NCBI GenBank assembly: GCA_946807835.1
Contig: OX327712.1
Span: forward strand, 14,588,001-14,652,000
DNA length: 64,000 nucleotides
From: Ailanthus altissimus
Lineage: Eukaryota; Streptophyta; Magnoliopsida; Sapindales; Simaroubaceae
Direction: 5' to 3'
Part shown: positions 35,630 through 47,699 of the stretch, piece after piece
Layout: each line of letters opens with the position of its first letter
Position numbering within the stretch: the stretch's first letter is position 1
The notes under the pieces: model-generated
The model's input: only the letters and a program-made list of their open reading frames with translations
Database searches by the model: none
What the model was told of the DNA's origin: nothing
Made by a program: the position numbers and the translations under genes

Positions 35630-38499
35630 CGGTAAGAGCGGTATCAATAGACTCCAAGTTCACAACTATAGCACTTTTCAGATCCATGTCAGTTAAAGGA
35701 GGAACAACCTGGGGAACCTTGCTCTAAGTAGTAGCAACTGGAGTCTCGAAAACTTGAGCAGCATCAGGCTGTGAAGCAGGATCTAAAATGGCCATCTAAG
35801 CAAGAGTAGCAACATCTACAGTATCAATGGTTGGAGCAGGGTTAATCACCTCGACCTCGACCACTTGGGCATAAGAAGTCTCTCCCTCAAGGGCCTGCCC
35901 CCTAAAAACCAAGTCCCACATCTATTGCAGGTCAATGTTTGGGTAGCTCTCGCCGAACATGATGACCGACCTTTGGAAGCCCTCAGTGGCACCTTGACGA
36001 AAGTCTTCTAAATTTCCAATTAACCAAGAGCCTCGAAGCTCTTTGACCTAAGCAGCTAGACTGCCCATAATCTGCTCAATCCATTTCCTTTGTTTTTAAG
36101 TCGCTGCTAATTGCCTTTCCAGTTCATCATTTTAGTTCACAAGCTCAGTAACATGGCTTTCAGCAATGGCCAAGGAGTTGTCCATCTTCTGCTCTGTCAG
36201 CCATTTTTGGCATTCTAGATTGAAGACCCTACTATCTGTTTTGGTGCCGGTCTCAAGACCTTCAATCTAAGCAGCCAGTTTACTTGCCCATTTTTTCTCT
36301 TGATTCGCTTTCCTCCTAGCTTGTAAAGCCTTATGCCTCACTTGTGTAAGGCTCTCTTCAGTTTAGTGGGCCCTCGCCACCATCTCTAAGATCTCAATTC
36401 GAAACCAAGAAAAGAGATAAGTAGATTGCCAATGAGAAGCAACAGTTAGTACACAGAAAAGGTACAACCGAACAGAAAAAAGAAGAAAATGAGTCTTACA
36501 TCTAAAGCAGATTGATGCAATATTTCTATATCTTAAAATCAAGCCTAAGTATACGCTATTGTAACAAGTAATAAAGGGGCTTATAAAGTCAGATGTCAAA
36601 CCCATAGGGATAATTTGTATTATCTACTAAGTACTAAAATTGTATCTTTCAAATAATTATCCAGAAAATTAAATCTTCAAATTACAAATAATAAAAATGT
36701 AAAAACTAAATGACACAACTTAAATAAATCAAGAAGATAGCAATATAGAAAAAAGCCTATAGTTAATTACTATCCTTTAATATATTTTCTAAAGATTTAA
36801 TCTCTTAATATTTATATCCCTTAATTCTTATTATTGATCAAGACATTAATGTATTTACAAGCCTCTTCCAAGGTCCTACACATATATCTTAATTTACCAA
36901 ATACCTATATTCCTATGGTACTTGTAATAAATTAAGATTTATTAAGAACAAGTCTTATTGACCATACATGTCAATTAGGTATATTTCTATCCTAATTTAA
37001 AACTTATATATGCAATATTGAATGTTTCTCTACAATCATGCATCAAATTATCTAAGTCTAAATACAATGATGCCTCTTTTGAGTTTATCAAAGTATTACC
37101 AATTCAATCATAATAGTGATCATATATTATGAAGCATTAAGAACAAATAATTTGAATAATAAAGAATTAAATTCGAATAAATATAAAAAAAGATATAATA
37201 ATTAAGCTAACATATTAAGTTCAAGTAATAACCTTAAAAAATAAATTTAACTCATGGTAACAAGATAATTATTGCTGAAAAATAAAATAAACATGATACA
37301 ACTAAAGCAAATCAATGTAGACGTCAATTCACAATTGGTTAATACGTTAAAGATTCGCCAATAATTTTTTGCTTCCTTGAATTCCCTTTATTTCTCTCTT
37401 TAAAATTGTTCTTCTTTAATATGTTATAGCTCTAAGAGCCCTAAATTATGTGTTCTTTAGGTTTGAAATAAGAGACTTTTAAATAGGGATTGATTAGAGT
37501 ATTAGAATTGCATTTCTTTTTTATTGTAGCGCAATCACTATTGTGCGATCACTGTTCACGGGATACTGTTCTACGCACTATTTATGAATATTGTGCATGC
37601 GACTATTCACCTCTAGAGTGAAGAGCTTTAAGGGCATTAGAATTTTCACTAGGGTGAAGCACTGTTCACCGCTGCAGCAATTCATTGGAACAAAATAGTT
37701 GTTCATAATATTATAGCCGTGTGACTATAGCAAATTTGATATTTTGCCTTGTTTACTTTAAATTTTCATCCTCATTTACTCTATTGACTCGAAATCTATA
37801 AAATAATAATAAAACATATAAAAAGGCTAATATTCTTATTAAAATGAATAATTAATCAAGTTAAGAAAAAGTAAAAATAATAGATATAATTTACGCTTAT
37901 CACAAAGCCCATTGTAGTATAGAACCCGATGATAGGGTCCAAAGAAGAGACCTGGGTTGCCCAGGCAGGGTTCACATAGCATTCAAGCTCCTGTATAACT
38001 AGAAGCATGAAGGCTAAGTCATCCCTTATCTTTGGGACCAGCACACTAGGAGTAACAGTCAGATGAGGACCTTCTCTTATCAACGGCTCCCCTACGCCTC
38101 CTAAATTTGATGCCCCAATCTGTCGGGCAGGTTGGGGGTGCCTGTATTTGAGAGGTCTAACCTACCTTAAGGAGTAACCTGTGGTGAACGCAGGATGGCC
38201 TGACCTCTGCCTTGGGGGCTGGCCTAAATAGAACGAGTGGACTGGCCTCTACCCTAAGGGACAATTTAAGTAGGTAGGGACCTTGTGCTCCTTCCTCCTT
38301 GGGGGCTCCCTTGACCCTTGCCGACCTGATCGGTCGATCTACATCCATGAGTAAGGGCCCTACCTCGGCCCCTCCCTTTTGGGCTAAACAAGAGCCTCAT
38401 AACATTGTCAAGGTTAAGGTTCTTGTAACCTCTTAAAGACGAACCGAGGCCTTCAGTGCGACCCCTATTTCTCCTATCACTTTCACCTTGTTCGACCAT
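35630..38499 (-). pseudogene. Degenerate antisense ORF of the gypsy element
   Basis: On the strand opposite to gag/pol, remnants run from 38499 ('MVEQGESDRRNRGRTEG', 'SPKGRGRGRA') through 'SVLVPKIRDDLAFMLLVIQELE' to 37903. They resume at 36512 ('RHKALQARRKANQEKKWASKLAA', a coiled-coil-like stretch, 'WLIGNLEDFRQGATEGF', 'GESYPNIDL') down to about 35630. Stops and frameshifts are frequent. Tat-lineage elements such as Grande are known to carry an extra antisense gene between pol and the 3' LTR. Position and orientation fit that, but the protein itself is not identified. It is split by the LTR at 36513-37902. Confidence 0.55.
36513..37902 (-). mobile_element. LTR nested in the antisense ORF (family L2)
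   Basis: About 1390 bp, close to the 1388-bp LTR at 17742-19129. It has the same minus-strand start (TGATAAGCGTAAATTATA against TGATAGGGCGTAATTGTATA) and the shared 'aagtaataa ... ctaagtactaaaatt' block near the other end. Both carry 'actgttcac' repeats. The left boundary is set at tgatgcaat but no clean target duplication was found (CAAAG on the right only). Confidence 0.7.
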
Positions 38500-39111
38500 C
38501 GCTACAAAAAGAATGTGAAGTTAAGCAATAAGATAGTAACTTGGGTTAGAAAAACAAGTTAAATATGACCCAAATTACTTATTGCGTTTGCGAGTTTTGC
38601 TAGGGAGACACTAAGCCTGATTGAATAAGGCTGGCTGAAGATAGAAGGTCTTGCACACGAGAAATATTGGCGAGAGCAGTCTCTATTTGGACATATATAC
38701 TCTTGAACACTTCAAAGTCGGTTGTCAAAGTTTTTGAAATTTAAAATGTTAGCCATTAGAGAAGGAAAGAAAAAATGCACACTAAGGAATCAAAGAAGAA
38801 AGCTAGGAGAACCGACAATCATTACAAAATTTGAGGGGATGAGTCAGTTTCTTCCTCTTCGTTTAAGGATTATTTGACCCCACTTGCCCTCAGCAAAAAA
38901 TCAATTCCCCTTCCAACTCTTGACAAAATAGGGACGACCAGAAATAGGGTTTTTAAGGACATGGAAGGATAGGTAATAAAAACCTCTTTACCCTTTAGCA
39001 CTGTTTATAAAATGATTGAGGTGACGCAACTCCTAGTAGTGGAGTAAGGACAGCGTTGTCCTTACCCAAAAAACGTAAAGACCGGCTAGGATTCTCTAAG
39101 AATTGAGACTT

Positions 39112-39126
39112 AATTAAGAGGGGGCT
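39112..39126 (+). other. Candidate gypsy polypurine tract
   Basis: AATTAAGAGGGGGCT, the purine run that precedes the 3' LTR in plant gypsy elements. The expected LTR (starting TGTTGTGTCAATAG) does not follow, so the 3' end appears lost. Confidence 0.5.
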
Positions 39127-39129
39127 ACT

Positions 39130-40636
39130 CTTAAGCACGTTAACATTTGAGCAAAATAAGCCTCGTAAAATTTTATATAATTCTAATAATATTGATATTT
39201 TACTCTCTCTTTTTTTATTAATATTGAGGTAATAAGATGTATTATTTTTTAAGTTTTTATAAAATAATTACTAAATTATTATTGTAATTTTTTTAGACTT
39301 GTTTTTTTTTAAATAACTAATACTTCTATTTATTCATGATTTTTTTTATTGTTAATTTTTAAAAATAATAATATCCTTTTTTGTAATTTATTTATACTAA
39401 AATGCTTTTATAATTATATATTTAAACACTCAATATAATATTAAAAGTACTTCAAAAGTATTTTTCATAATCAAACATTAAGTGTTTTTTTTAATAAGTG
39501 TTATAAAAAAATAAAGTAAAAGCTATAGAATAAAAATATTTTTTTGTACAAAAGTACTTTTCATAATCAAAATTAAGTGTTTTTTAAAAAAAGCGCTATA
39601 AAAAAAATAAAGTAAAAGTTATAGAATAAAAGTGTTTTTAATTTTCGTATAGCACTCCCAAAATAGTTCTAAGTTATTGTTGTGAAGTTGTTTGGAGCTC
39701 TTTATAAGCAGGTATGGTGAAATTTTATTATTTCAATCCTTTATTTTGTGCGGAGAACCTATGGTTTAATAAATGTTTTGTTGTCTGCTAAATAATGGCT
39801 AATAGTTGGCTTGTCATGGTGGTATATCTCAAAATCTGAGTTTAGCTTAAGAATCTAAATTTGAGGAATTGATGATTACAAAAAAAATTCTTTTTGTTCA
39901 TATTACATGGGTTTATTTGAATGATTTCAGGAATTTGGTTCCATTTTTATTTTTTTGTTTGGGGTGTAATTTATATAGTTACAATTTGAACTTCTTGTTG
40001 AGGTCTTTTTTTAGCTTCTTATATTTATATTTTGGAGATCATTAATCGATGGCTCTCATCTTGATTTTTTTGTTTAAATAACACCTTGGCTGATATTTTA
40101 GTTCTTTCTATCTGCATGTTTTAAGCTTTTATTTTTAGAGTTGGCTAAGATGCAAACAATTAAATTTGCTTTGTTTAGTATGCATGATCGGTTTGCTACT
40201 TTCCAGTTTATGTAGATTACTGTTGACTTAAAATTTTGTCTATTTCTCTTACTCAAACTTAAGTAATTATGATTATTATACAATTTGGTGACCACTTGAG
40301 TCACACCCAAGGTAAATTATAAAATATTGATGTGTTTTAATAATTGATTTGGAGATTAACTTAGTAGTGTGCTTTTGCTTGAAATAGGATACATATTTAA
40401 AGCTATAAAATTTACATGTCTCACAATTCTATTGCTTTTTCATTGCTTCCCCTTAGCTTTAGCCTTTTAAGTCACGTAGACTTATCATTTTTTGAAGATA
40501 TAGTTGTTGTCAGGTTCATGGTTACACATGATCAAACCATCTAAGAAAGGCATTTGTGATGTAATGTTTACTTACTCTTTGTTTAATTTCCCTTAATTTT
40601 TACTAGTCATTTTGCTTTCCATGTATAATTTCACAG
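39130..40636. other. Intergenic or intronic, with a duplicated ~95-bp segment
   Basis: About 39440-39640 holds two tandem copies of a segment with 'aaaagtacttttcataatcaaa', 'aagtgttttttt' and 'aaataaagtaaaagYtatagaa', like short MITE sequence. From about 39660 composition resembles plant intron DNA. A possible exon end, 'ctctttataagcag' before a GTATGG donor, lies at about 39712. Nothing else can be assigned. Confidence 0.4.
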
Positions 40637-40663
40637 CTTATAAGAAGCTTTTTGCATGAATAT

Positions 40664-43600
40664 TGTCATGGAATTATCTCATTGATACAATATTGTCTAT
40701 TTTGGATCTTATCGGGCCCTCACGATTTTATTTTTGGGGTGTCTATATACCTCAAAATGCATTGTAAGGTATCAAAGTGTCACAACGGAAACACCTGGGC
40801 CCCGTACAATATTATTCGCTCTAAGGTTACGGGCACCCCCATTTTTCTCACACGAATTTGTTCCCTGGGTAGGCCATTACCCAGGAACGCGTTGTATCAA
40901 TGAGAAAGCTCACCCCTTATAAACTCAGCATCTCTCTCGTGCTTTGCCTAAGGGTGCATTCACCCCCTCTTTCGGGACTCAGTATCCTCAAGGCACACAC
41001 TGAGGTTTGCCCCACCATCGTTCAAGAGGACACGCGGAGCCGCTCTGATACCATTTGTCATGGAACTGCCCCACTGATACAATATTGTCTGCTTTGGGCC
41101 CCATTAGGCCCTCACGGCTTTGTTCCTGGGGTGCCCATACACCCCAAAACGCGTTTTATCAATGAGAGAGCCCACCCTTTATAAATTCAGTATCTCTCCC
41201 GTACTTTGCCGATGTGGGATTTGCCTAATGGTGCATTCGGCAAATCCCTTAGGCAAATCCCACATCGGCAAAGTACGGGAGAGATGTTGAATTTATAAGG
41301 GGTGGGCTCTCTCATTGATAAAACGCGTTTTGGGGTGTATGGGCACCCTAGGAACAAAGCCGTGAGGGCCCAAAGCGGACAATATTGTATCAGTGACGCA
41401 GTTCCATGACAAATGGTATTAGAGCGGCTCTGCGTGTCCTCTTGAGCGATGGTGGGGCAAACCTCAGTGAGGACACTGAGTCCCGAAAGGGGGGGTGAAT
41501 GCACCCTTAGGCAAATCTCACATCGGCAAAACACGGGAGAGATATTGGGTTTATAAAGGATGGGCTCTCTCATTGATACAACGCGTTCCTAGGTAATGGC
41601 CTACCCAGGGAACAAATCCGTGCAGGGGAAATGTATAACCCTAGAGCAAACAATATTGTATGAGGCCCAGGTGTAGTAACCAGTATCCACGACTGGTAAG
41701 AATAAGTATTTATATATGTATAAATATACGTATTTTATTTGTATGTTGGTGATACTTGAATTATATATTGTTATTAGTAATATTTTTATAGGTTAAGGAT
41801 ATACGATTAATATTGGGTTTATTTGTATGACTTTAGATTTATTTTAGGGACCAAATTGTTATACTTTGAAAGTTTTGGGGGCAAATTCGTAAATATCAAA
41901 AATTAGCCTCTTAGTATAAAAATACACTTTTAAACCCTAATTTACCATTTTTAGGTCGAGCTACCCATTTTAAGAGAGAGAAGAGAGAAATAGAGGAGAG
42001 AGAAAGAGGAGAAGAAGAAGAAAAAGAAGAAGAAATTGGAAATTTGAATTTCAAGAGGTATATCATACGTATTTCTCAATTTATTGGTATTAATTAAGTT
42101 AATTCCTTTAAGTTTTGATTTCTGAAAATATGTATAATTGAGGATTTGTTGTGTATTTCGTAAGATCATATGAGAATTGATGATGATCTATAAGATAGTT
42201 TGATAAATCATGATGAATTATGGAATTTCTGCTGGATAACCTCTTGATCTAGGAATTTTATAAATTGTTGTGATTCGATTCTGGTTTTGAATTTTGAGTA
42301 TATGAAATTAGACATGTTTAGGATCATCTGAGACTTTGAATCGACTGAAAATCTCGGAAATTGAATTTGTAGTGAATTTACCAAAATGACCCTGGAATTC
42401 TGGAAATTTCCTGTGTAAACAGTATAATACAGTGAAAAATAATTTTGATCTGCTGAATGATCTTTAAAAATTACGAATTTGTGGAATATGATAATTTTAT
42501 ATGTCTAATATGATATACTCGAAATTGAGAAATTGGATCAATGTGGTTGAAGTGTTATGAATTTCTAAAGTGTATCAGCTCATTGTAGTATTTGATTAAC
42601 AGATTTTTAAAGTTATGAAATAAAATAGTTTTAAAATACTTTTGACAGTTATTTGGAAGCCAAATATTTATCATGGACTGAGATATGTGTGAAGAGTAAT
42701 TATGTGGTAGTTTTATAATTTTTGAGTTAGTATATGATTTTATAAAATTGGGAGATTGAATACTGTTCAGTAAGTATCTTGATCCTGTCAGGTTTGTAGT
42801 TTGGATTCGATGGTGTGTATGGAATGGATTGTGTAGGAATTTTGATATAATATTCATATATAAGAAGTATATATGAGTCAAGAATGATATATTCTGATTT
42901 CGGAGTAATTGGACATCATTTGATGTATTAGAAATTTTTGTTAAGTGTAAGTGGTCAGAATGACAGGTTTTGAGAAACCAAATATTTAGACCAATTTGAT
43001 GTGATAAATGCATTGTGTATAATTTTGTAAGCTATTTAAAGTATTTTGTGTGAATTGTGAGGCTTATGAAAGGATTAATCTCCATTGATAGGTTAAGGAG
43101 ATTTAAGCCTTGTAGCTGAAAGTGTTAAGAGGTAAGTGTACTAGACTTTTTACTGAAATCACAATAAACATAGTAATTGTTTTGTATGATTTTGCAAATG
43201 GGGTTAAGAATATGTTTATGTTATGTCAAAGTATATTTTGATATGAAATGTGAATATATGTTTCTGAATGTGAGCATTGACATTGAGCATGGACATACAT
43301 GTGTTTTTGTAAGTGAGCTTTCAAAATAAGATGTGTTTAATAAAGAAAGCTTTTGAAGTGTAATATGTCCATGAGAAATATTTTGTATTTTGAGGGTACT
43401 TGAACTCACTGTTAACTTAGTAGGCATTTTATGTGATTGTGGAGCCTTTATGTGTGGCCTTTCCTTTGGGATTGGTATATGTTATGTGTTCCGTATGTAG
43501 GGAGGATCCTATTGGTACCTAAAGGAAGAGTGAGTCATCACATTCGTGTGGTGGCGTATTGGTGCATGTGAGAGGACTCACCGATGATCAGGGTGAGGGT

Positions 43601-44910
43601 TTGGCTTTTACCTTCGGGCATAAGCATTATATATGTGTTATTCAAGACCTCACTTGTACTATTCCTCTCATACGGTATGTCACCTACGAGTGACATTTGG
43701 CTCATTATGTGATATGTGATATGTAAGTCCTACTAAGTAGTAGTTGAGTGATGGTATTCCTATTATGTGTTTTGAAAGAATGTGTAAACGCTTACATGAT
43801 ATGTGATTTGATAAGATTATGATTTTGATTGGTCACAACATATCATACATATGCATTGTGTATTTATATGTATTTGTATTTGATATATGAAAGACAAGTA
43901 TGCTTACTGAGTTTTATACTCATTATAGTTTATGGTGATTTCAGGTAAATAAGGTACATGTGTGCTTAGCGGATTTGGCAAGACTTCTGCTGTTCCTTGG
44001 GTTCCCTAAGTTGCTAGGTTGTTGTGTGTTTCATTTGGGGACACGTGGGATAGGATATTTGGTTTGTCCCTATCGAATAAATACTTATGTATTATTTCAT
44101 TGTGTGTGGATTGGATTTGGTTTAAGTTTTATAAAGTGTGGTTATTGGATGATTTTAAGTAAGAATTTGCAATGGATATATTCTGGGCTCCCGGTAACAA
44201 AGTTGCTACTGGTGACGTAGTAGAGTGTTAATCTCTGAGAAAACTCTGCGTATCTCCGGTTTAATAATTGTCCCAGTCATAATTCAATTGCTATAATTCT
44301 GAAAGAAATTGAAATGAATGTTTAAATATTGTCAAGAGAAGTTTATATTTATATGTTAGGTTATGGTTGATTTTAGTGTTGAACTTACTAGCAACTTGCT
44401 AAGGATTTCTGTGTTGAATGAAAGTTGAAAATTTTGTGTAATATTATTTATGAGTGCACATGCAGTGAATGAATGTAAGTGATGTCGTGTGTCGGATCTT
44501 TTGGGTCTGGGGCGTGACACCAGGTGTTTCCGCTGTGGCACTCTGATACCCTACAACGCGTTTTGGGGTGTATGGGTACCCTAGGAACAAAGTGGACAAT
44601 ATTGTATTAATGGGGCAGTTCCATAACAGAAGGTATCAGAGCGGCTCCATGTGTCCTCTTAAGCCATGGTGGGGCAAATCTCAGTGTGTATCTCAGTGAG
44701 GACACTGAGTCCCGAAGTGGGGGGGGTGAATGCACCCTTAGGCAAATCTCACATCAGCAAAGTACGGAAGAGATGCTGAGTTTATAAGGAGTGGGCTCTC
44801 TCATTGATATAAAGCGTTTTGGGGTGTATGAGCACCCCAAGAATAAAGCCGTGAGAGCCTCATGAGACCTAAAGCGGACAATATTATATCAATAGAACAG
44901 TTCCATGACA
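40664..44910. mobile_element. Head-to-head TRIM-like cluster with one target duplication
   Basis: Copy A (40664-41238) is in minus orientation and copy B (41239-44910) in plus orientation. They form a large inverted repeat whose centre is near 41238. Both outer ends are 3' LTR ends (TGTCATGG.../...CCATGACA), flanked by the 5-bp duplication AATAT (40659-40663 and 44911-44915). Primer sites of TGGTATCAGAGC type follow LTR ends at 41042-41053 (minus), about 41413-41424 and about 44631-44642. Purine tracts ('cccgaaaggggggg') precede 'tgaatgcacccttaggcaaat' LTR starts. B has LTR-internal-LTR-internal-LTR order. There is no coding capacity, as in terminal-repeat retrotransposons in miniature. B is interrupted by a solo LTR. 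Confidence 0.82.
41672..44519 (+). mobile_element. 2.85-kb solo LTR, probably gypsy chromovirus type
   Basis: Starts TGTAGTAACC and ends GGGGCGTGACA, a termini style common in plant gypsy elements. The perfect duplication CCAGG flanks it (41667-41671 and 44520-44524). Without it, flanking TRIM sequence reads 'gaggcccaggtgtttccgc', which matches the intact segment in copy A (complement of about 40785-40808). It has no primer site or coding region. The 152-codon minus ORF 42555-43013 has no family features. Confidence 0.87.
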
Positions 44911-45008
44911 AATATGAATCTCGTAAATCCTTTCAATTGATGAAGACTCTATTGCTAGTCATGGTGATATATCTCTTCTTGTTCTTCGTTTTCAAGTGGG
45001 TAACGTGA

Positions 45009-45656
45009 TTTTAAATTAAACTTTTGACTTAAATTTGAACAATAATTTTAAATTATAGATTTCATGCAACTCAATAATAAAAAAAGTTGATATTAATATC
45101 TACCATCAGATTTCATGGCTAAAGTTAGTGTTAAAATCTAAGTTAAAATATCCTTTATATATAAGAAGTTAAAATGTTTAATATAAAATAAAGGGATCAG
45201 AAAAGATTATATATATAACAGAAATAAATGGATCTAAAAGGGACAATGGCATTTAAAACATTCTGAAACTAAAATTTAATTTATTATTGTTATAATTTTT
45301 CTAACTAAACACAAAATCTACAGTGTTTTTCGAGTGGTTATATAGTATATGACGACAAGTCAAATTCAAATTTCATATTAAAATAACCAAAAAAAGGTTA
45401 ATTTAATTTTTTTTAAAATTAACAACTTTAAAATTTAGTTGAATTACTCGGTTAATCTTATTATTAAAAATAATAATATCTTAATTATTAGTAAAATAAA
45501 TTAATATTTTTGATCATTATAAATAATTTCATATTTAAACTTCAAAAAACTGTTAATTCATTGTTTTTTTTTTGACTTGTCGCGTATTTTTTTTTATATC
45601 TATAAATAGGAGTCGAAAATAATATCCCCTTTACTCCAAACCTGCTAATTGTTTCA
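45009..45656. other. AT-rich spacer upstream of the DUF295 pseudogene
   Basis: No gene seen. A 'tataaatagg' TATA-like motif at 45600-45609 lies about 50 bp before the pseudogene ATG at 45657 and may be its old promoter. Confidence 0.45.
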
Positions 45657-45775
45657 ATGGCACCACCACATCCATAGTCTTGGAAAAATTGAATTGTGAT
45701 GATATCTGCAGCCATCTGTTCTTCCTGGCAATCTGCCATTAGAATTGAATCACTTCCTTAAATTTATTTCGGCTA

Positions 45776-46543
45776 TGTTAAAAAATTAGTGATTCAACAA
45801 TTTTAATTAGATAAGAATTGAGATGAATACTAAAATAAAGAGTTATAAGAAATTTCGAACGTGTGAAATACGTATGGACAAGTCTATGACATGTGGGATA
45901 CGAAGGGGGAAGCAAAATGGGACTCAAAGACGTGAAAAAAGTAAGAAAATACGGGATAGACATACAGAGCTAAGCGTCGCAGCGCCCAAGACAGCAACCC
46001 AGCGCCGCAGTGCTGGGCATGATTTTGGTCAATGCCGCGATGTCAAAACGCGTGAAAAAGTTCATTTTTCTTCGGAATTTCTAATTTTAGACTTCCAAAA
46101 TAAGTGGACTCTTACTCCAATAAGGAATAAAATTAGTAGGTACGAAACACACCCTATATAAATACTTGTAAACTCTTGATTTCAGATTAAGTATTAAGAG
46201 AGGGAAAGAATTGGGTAGACACTAAGTGCTTGTGTGTGCTAGAGTGGAACTGTTGTTTGAATGATCATTATTCGTGGTAGAGTAAGGGTTCATTAAACCT
46301 TTAGGTTCTTTTGAAGATTTTTCATTAGATTTTCCTTGTAAAATCTTTAGGGAGTAATAATAAGAAAGACTAGGATCCTTGGATCCACCGTGGACGTAAG
46401 CAATTAGCCGAACCACATAAGATTATGTTGTGCTCTTTTATTTTTTGTTTTGATTTCTTATTGTTTTTGTTTGATTGACAGATTATTCCGCTGCGCAAAG
46501 AGGTTAAGGTTCTAGACTGAACCTTAAGTTTTTCGCTTCAACA
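45776..46543 (+). mobile_element. LTR inserted in the DUF295 pseudogene (family L3)
   Basis: 768 bp, TGTTAAAAAATTAGTGATTC...TTCAACA. It shares 'aattagtgattcaa' at the start, the TATATAAAT region (46155-46164), the 'ggatccaccgtggacgtaagcaattagccgaaccac' region and a CAACA end with the LTRs at 51783 and 58276. No clear 5-bp duplication is visible (GGCTA left, TAATC right). Confidence 0.75.
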
Positions 46544-46643
46544 TAATCTCAAAAGAGAGAAGGACATTTCCTCACTCAACAAGCTCCTTTTCTTTTACTC
46601 TAAAATTAGGTCCCTTACTCGAGGATAATCGCACTGATTTGCC

Positions 46644-46836
46644 AAAGGGTCATTCATGCATCCTCTTCAATCGACAAGCAAATCAAACCCATGAAATATC
46701 ATTACATGAACTGCAAGGAAGATGGTTTTCGAGTTCATCTAAAGGTCATTCATGCATCTCTTCAATCGAAAAACAAATCAAAGCCATGAAATATCATTTC
46801 GTGAACTGCAAGGAAGATGGTTTTCGAGTTCATCTT
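46644..46836 (+). repeat. ~97-bp tandem duplication within the DUF295 pseudogene
   Basis: 46644-46740 and 46741-46836 are near-identical ('ggtcattcatgcatc...tgaactgcaaggaagatggttttcgagttcatct'). The second copy lacks one base and shifts the frame relative to the first. Confidence 0.92.
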
Positions 46837-47699
46837 CTGGATGGCTGTTAACAATTGACAATGCGGATGAATCACAAAATATGCATCTCGTAAATCCTTT
46901 CATCAGATCTCGAATCAAGTTACCGCCACCAGGAAGACAATTCAGGGAACTAGAAGACTTGAGAGTGATCACATCGACGAACCCTTTGGATCCGAACTGT
47001 GTAGTTCTTGCTTCAGAAGGTTGTATATGTGACCTGGCCATTTGCAGACCCGGAGACACGACCTGGACCAACGTACAAGTACGTGACTACATTACGGAGG
47101 ATGATATCGCGATGAAGGTACACAAATTTCAGTGATGTTTCGATAAGCACATCATTGAAAAGAAATGAGGAACCAAAACCGTGGAGCAGGAGCATATTAA
47201 AACATAATTTGCATCAATGTGTTAGAAAAGATATCAGGGTAACTTTTATTGTACGGGACAATGTGGTATCATCTTTCGTATACGATTTGATACTCATCCT
47301 TTCCCCATGGCAGAAGCATTACCGATTAAAACACTTCAAGTTGGATCGCAGCGGCGTCCGCGTGGCTACAGTAACCATAATTGTTTGGTAGAGTTGAATG
47401 GCGACATGCTACTAGTTGCAAGTCTGTCGTAAAAAAGTTTTCGGATAATTATTGGGAGAGTAAACTTTGTGCTTTTGAGGTCTACAAGTTGGATTGGCAG
47501 AGAAAAGAATGAATTGCGGTGAAAGATATCGGTGATAAGGCAATCTTAATGGGAAAGCATAGTTCCACCTCCTTTTCGGAAGGAGAAGATAATTGTTTCA
47601 AAGCAATTTGCATATATTTTAGTGATGATATTGAGGGATGTGATATAGGTGTATATGACATAATCAGAGAATGTTTTGAATGGGTCTAGTCTCCTTTCA

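Larger units (their letters stand above)
40637..45008 (+). pseudogene. Putative small exon split by the TRIM cluster
   Basis: An acceptor-like 'tttcacag' ends at 40636. The nine codons 40637-40663, joined to 44916-45006 with the intervening element and one AATAT copy removed, give an open reading of 39 codons before TGA at 45006-45008. The C-terminal part is strongly hydrophobic (TLLLVMVIYLFLFFVF), as in a tail anchor or last membrane helix. No family is recognised. The reading may be chance: AT-rich DNA often yields hydrophobic frames, and 44912-44936 nearly equals a piece of the DUF295 pseudogene at 46875-46900. Confidence 0.3.
45657..47689 (+). pseudogene. F-box/DUF295 (KIB1-like) protein, broken
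   Basis: Starts with ATG (MAPPHP then a stop) and an F-box-like tail 'ISAAICSSWQSAI'. After the LTR insertion it resumes with 'LGPLLEDNRTDLPKGHSCILFNRQ' and 'GWLLTIDNADES.NMHLVNPF', then 'IKLPPPGRQF' and 'DPNCVVLASEG'. Past frameshifts come 'FEVYKLDWQRKEW.AVKDIGDKAILMGKHSS', 'FKA.CIYFSDDIEGCDIGVYDI' and a stop at 47687-47689. This order is the beta-propeller DUF295 domain of plant F-box proteins (SCF adaptor-like). Disabling changes are the early stop, the LTR 45776-46543, a ~97-bp tandem duplication 46644-46836 and several later frameshifts from 47133 on. Confidence 0.85.

Noticed and set aside
41187..41573. Minus-strand ORF of 128 codons
   Set aside because: It spans the palindromic centre of the TRIM cluster, and similar frames appear only because the sequence is an inverted repeat.
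42555..43013. Minus-strand ORF of 152 codons
   Set aside because: It lies wholly within the 2.85-kb solo LTR, has a Ser/Asn/His/Leu-rich low-complexity make-up and shows no family motif.
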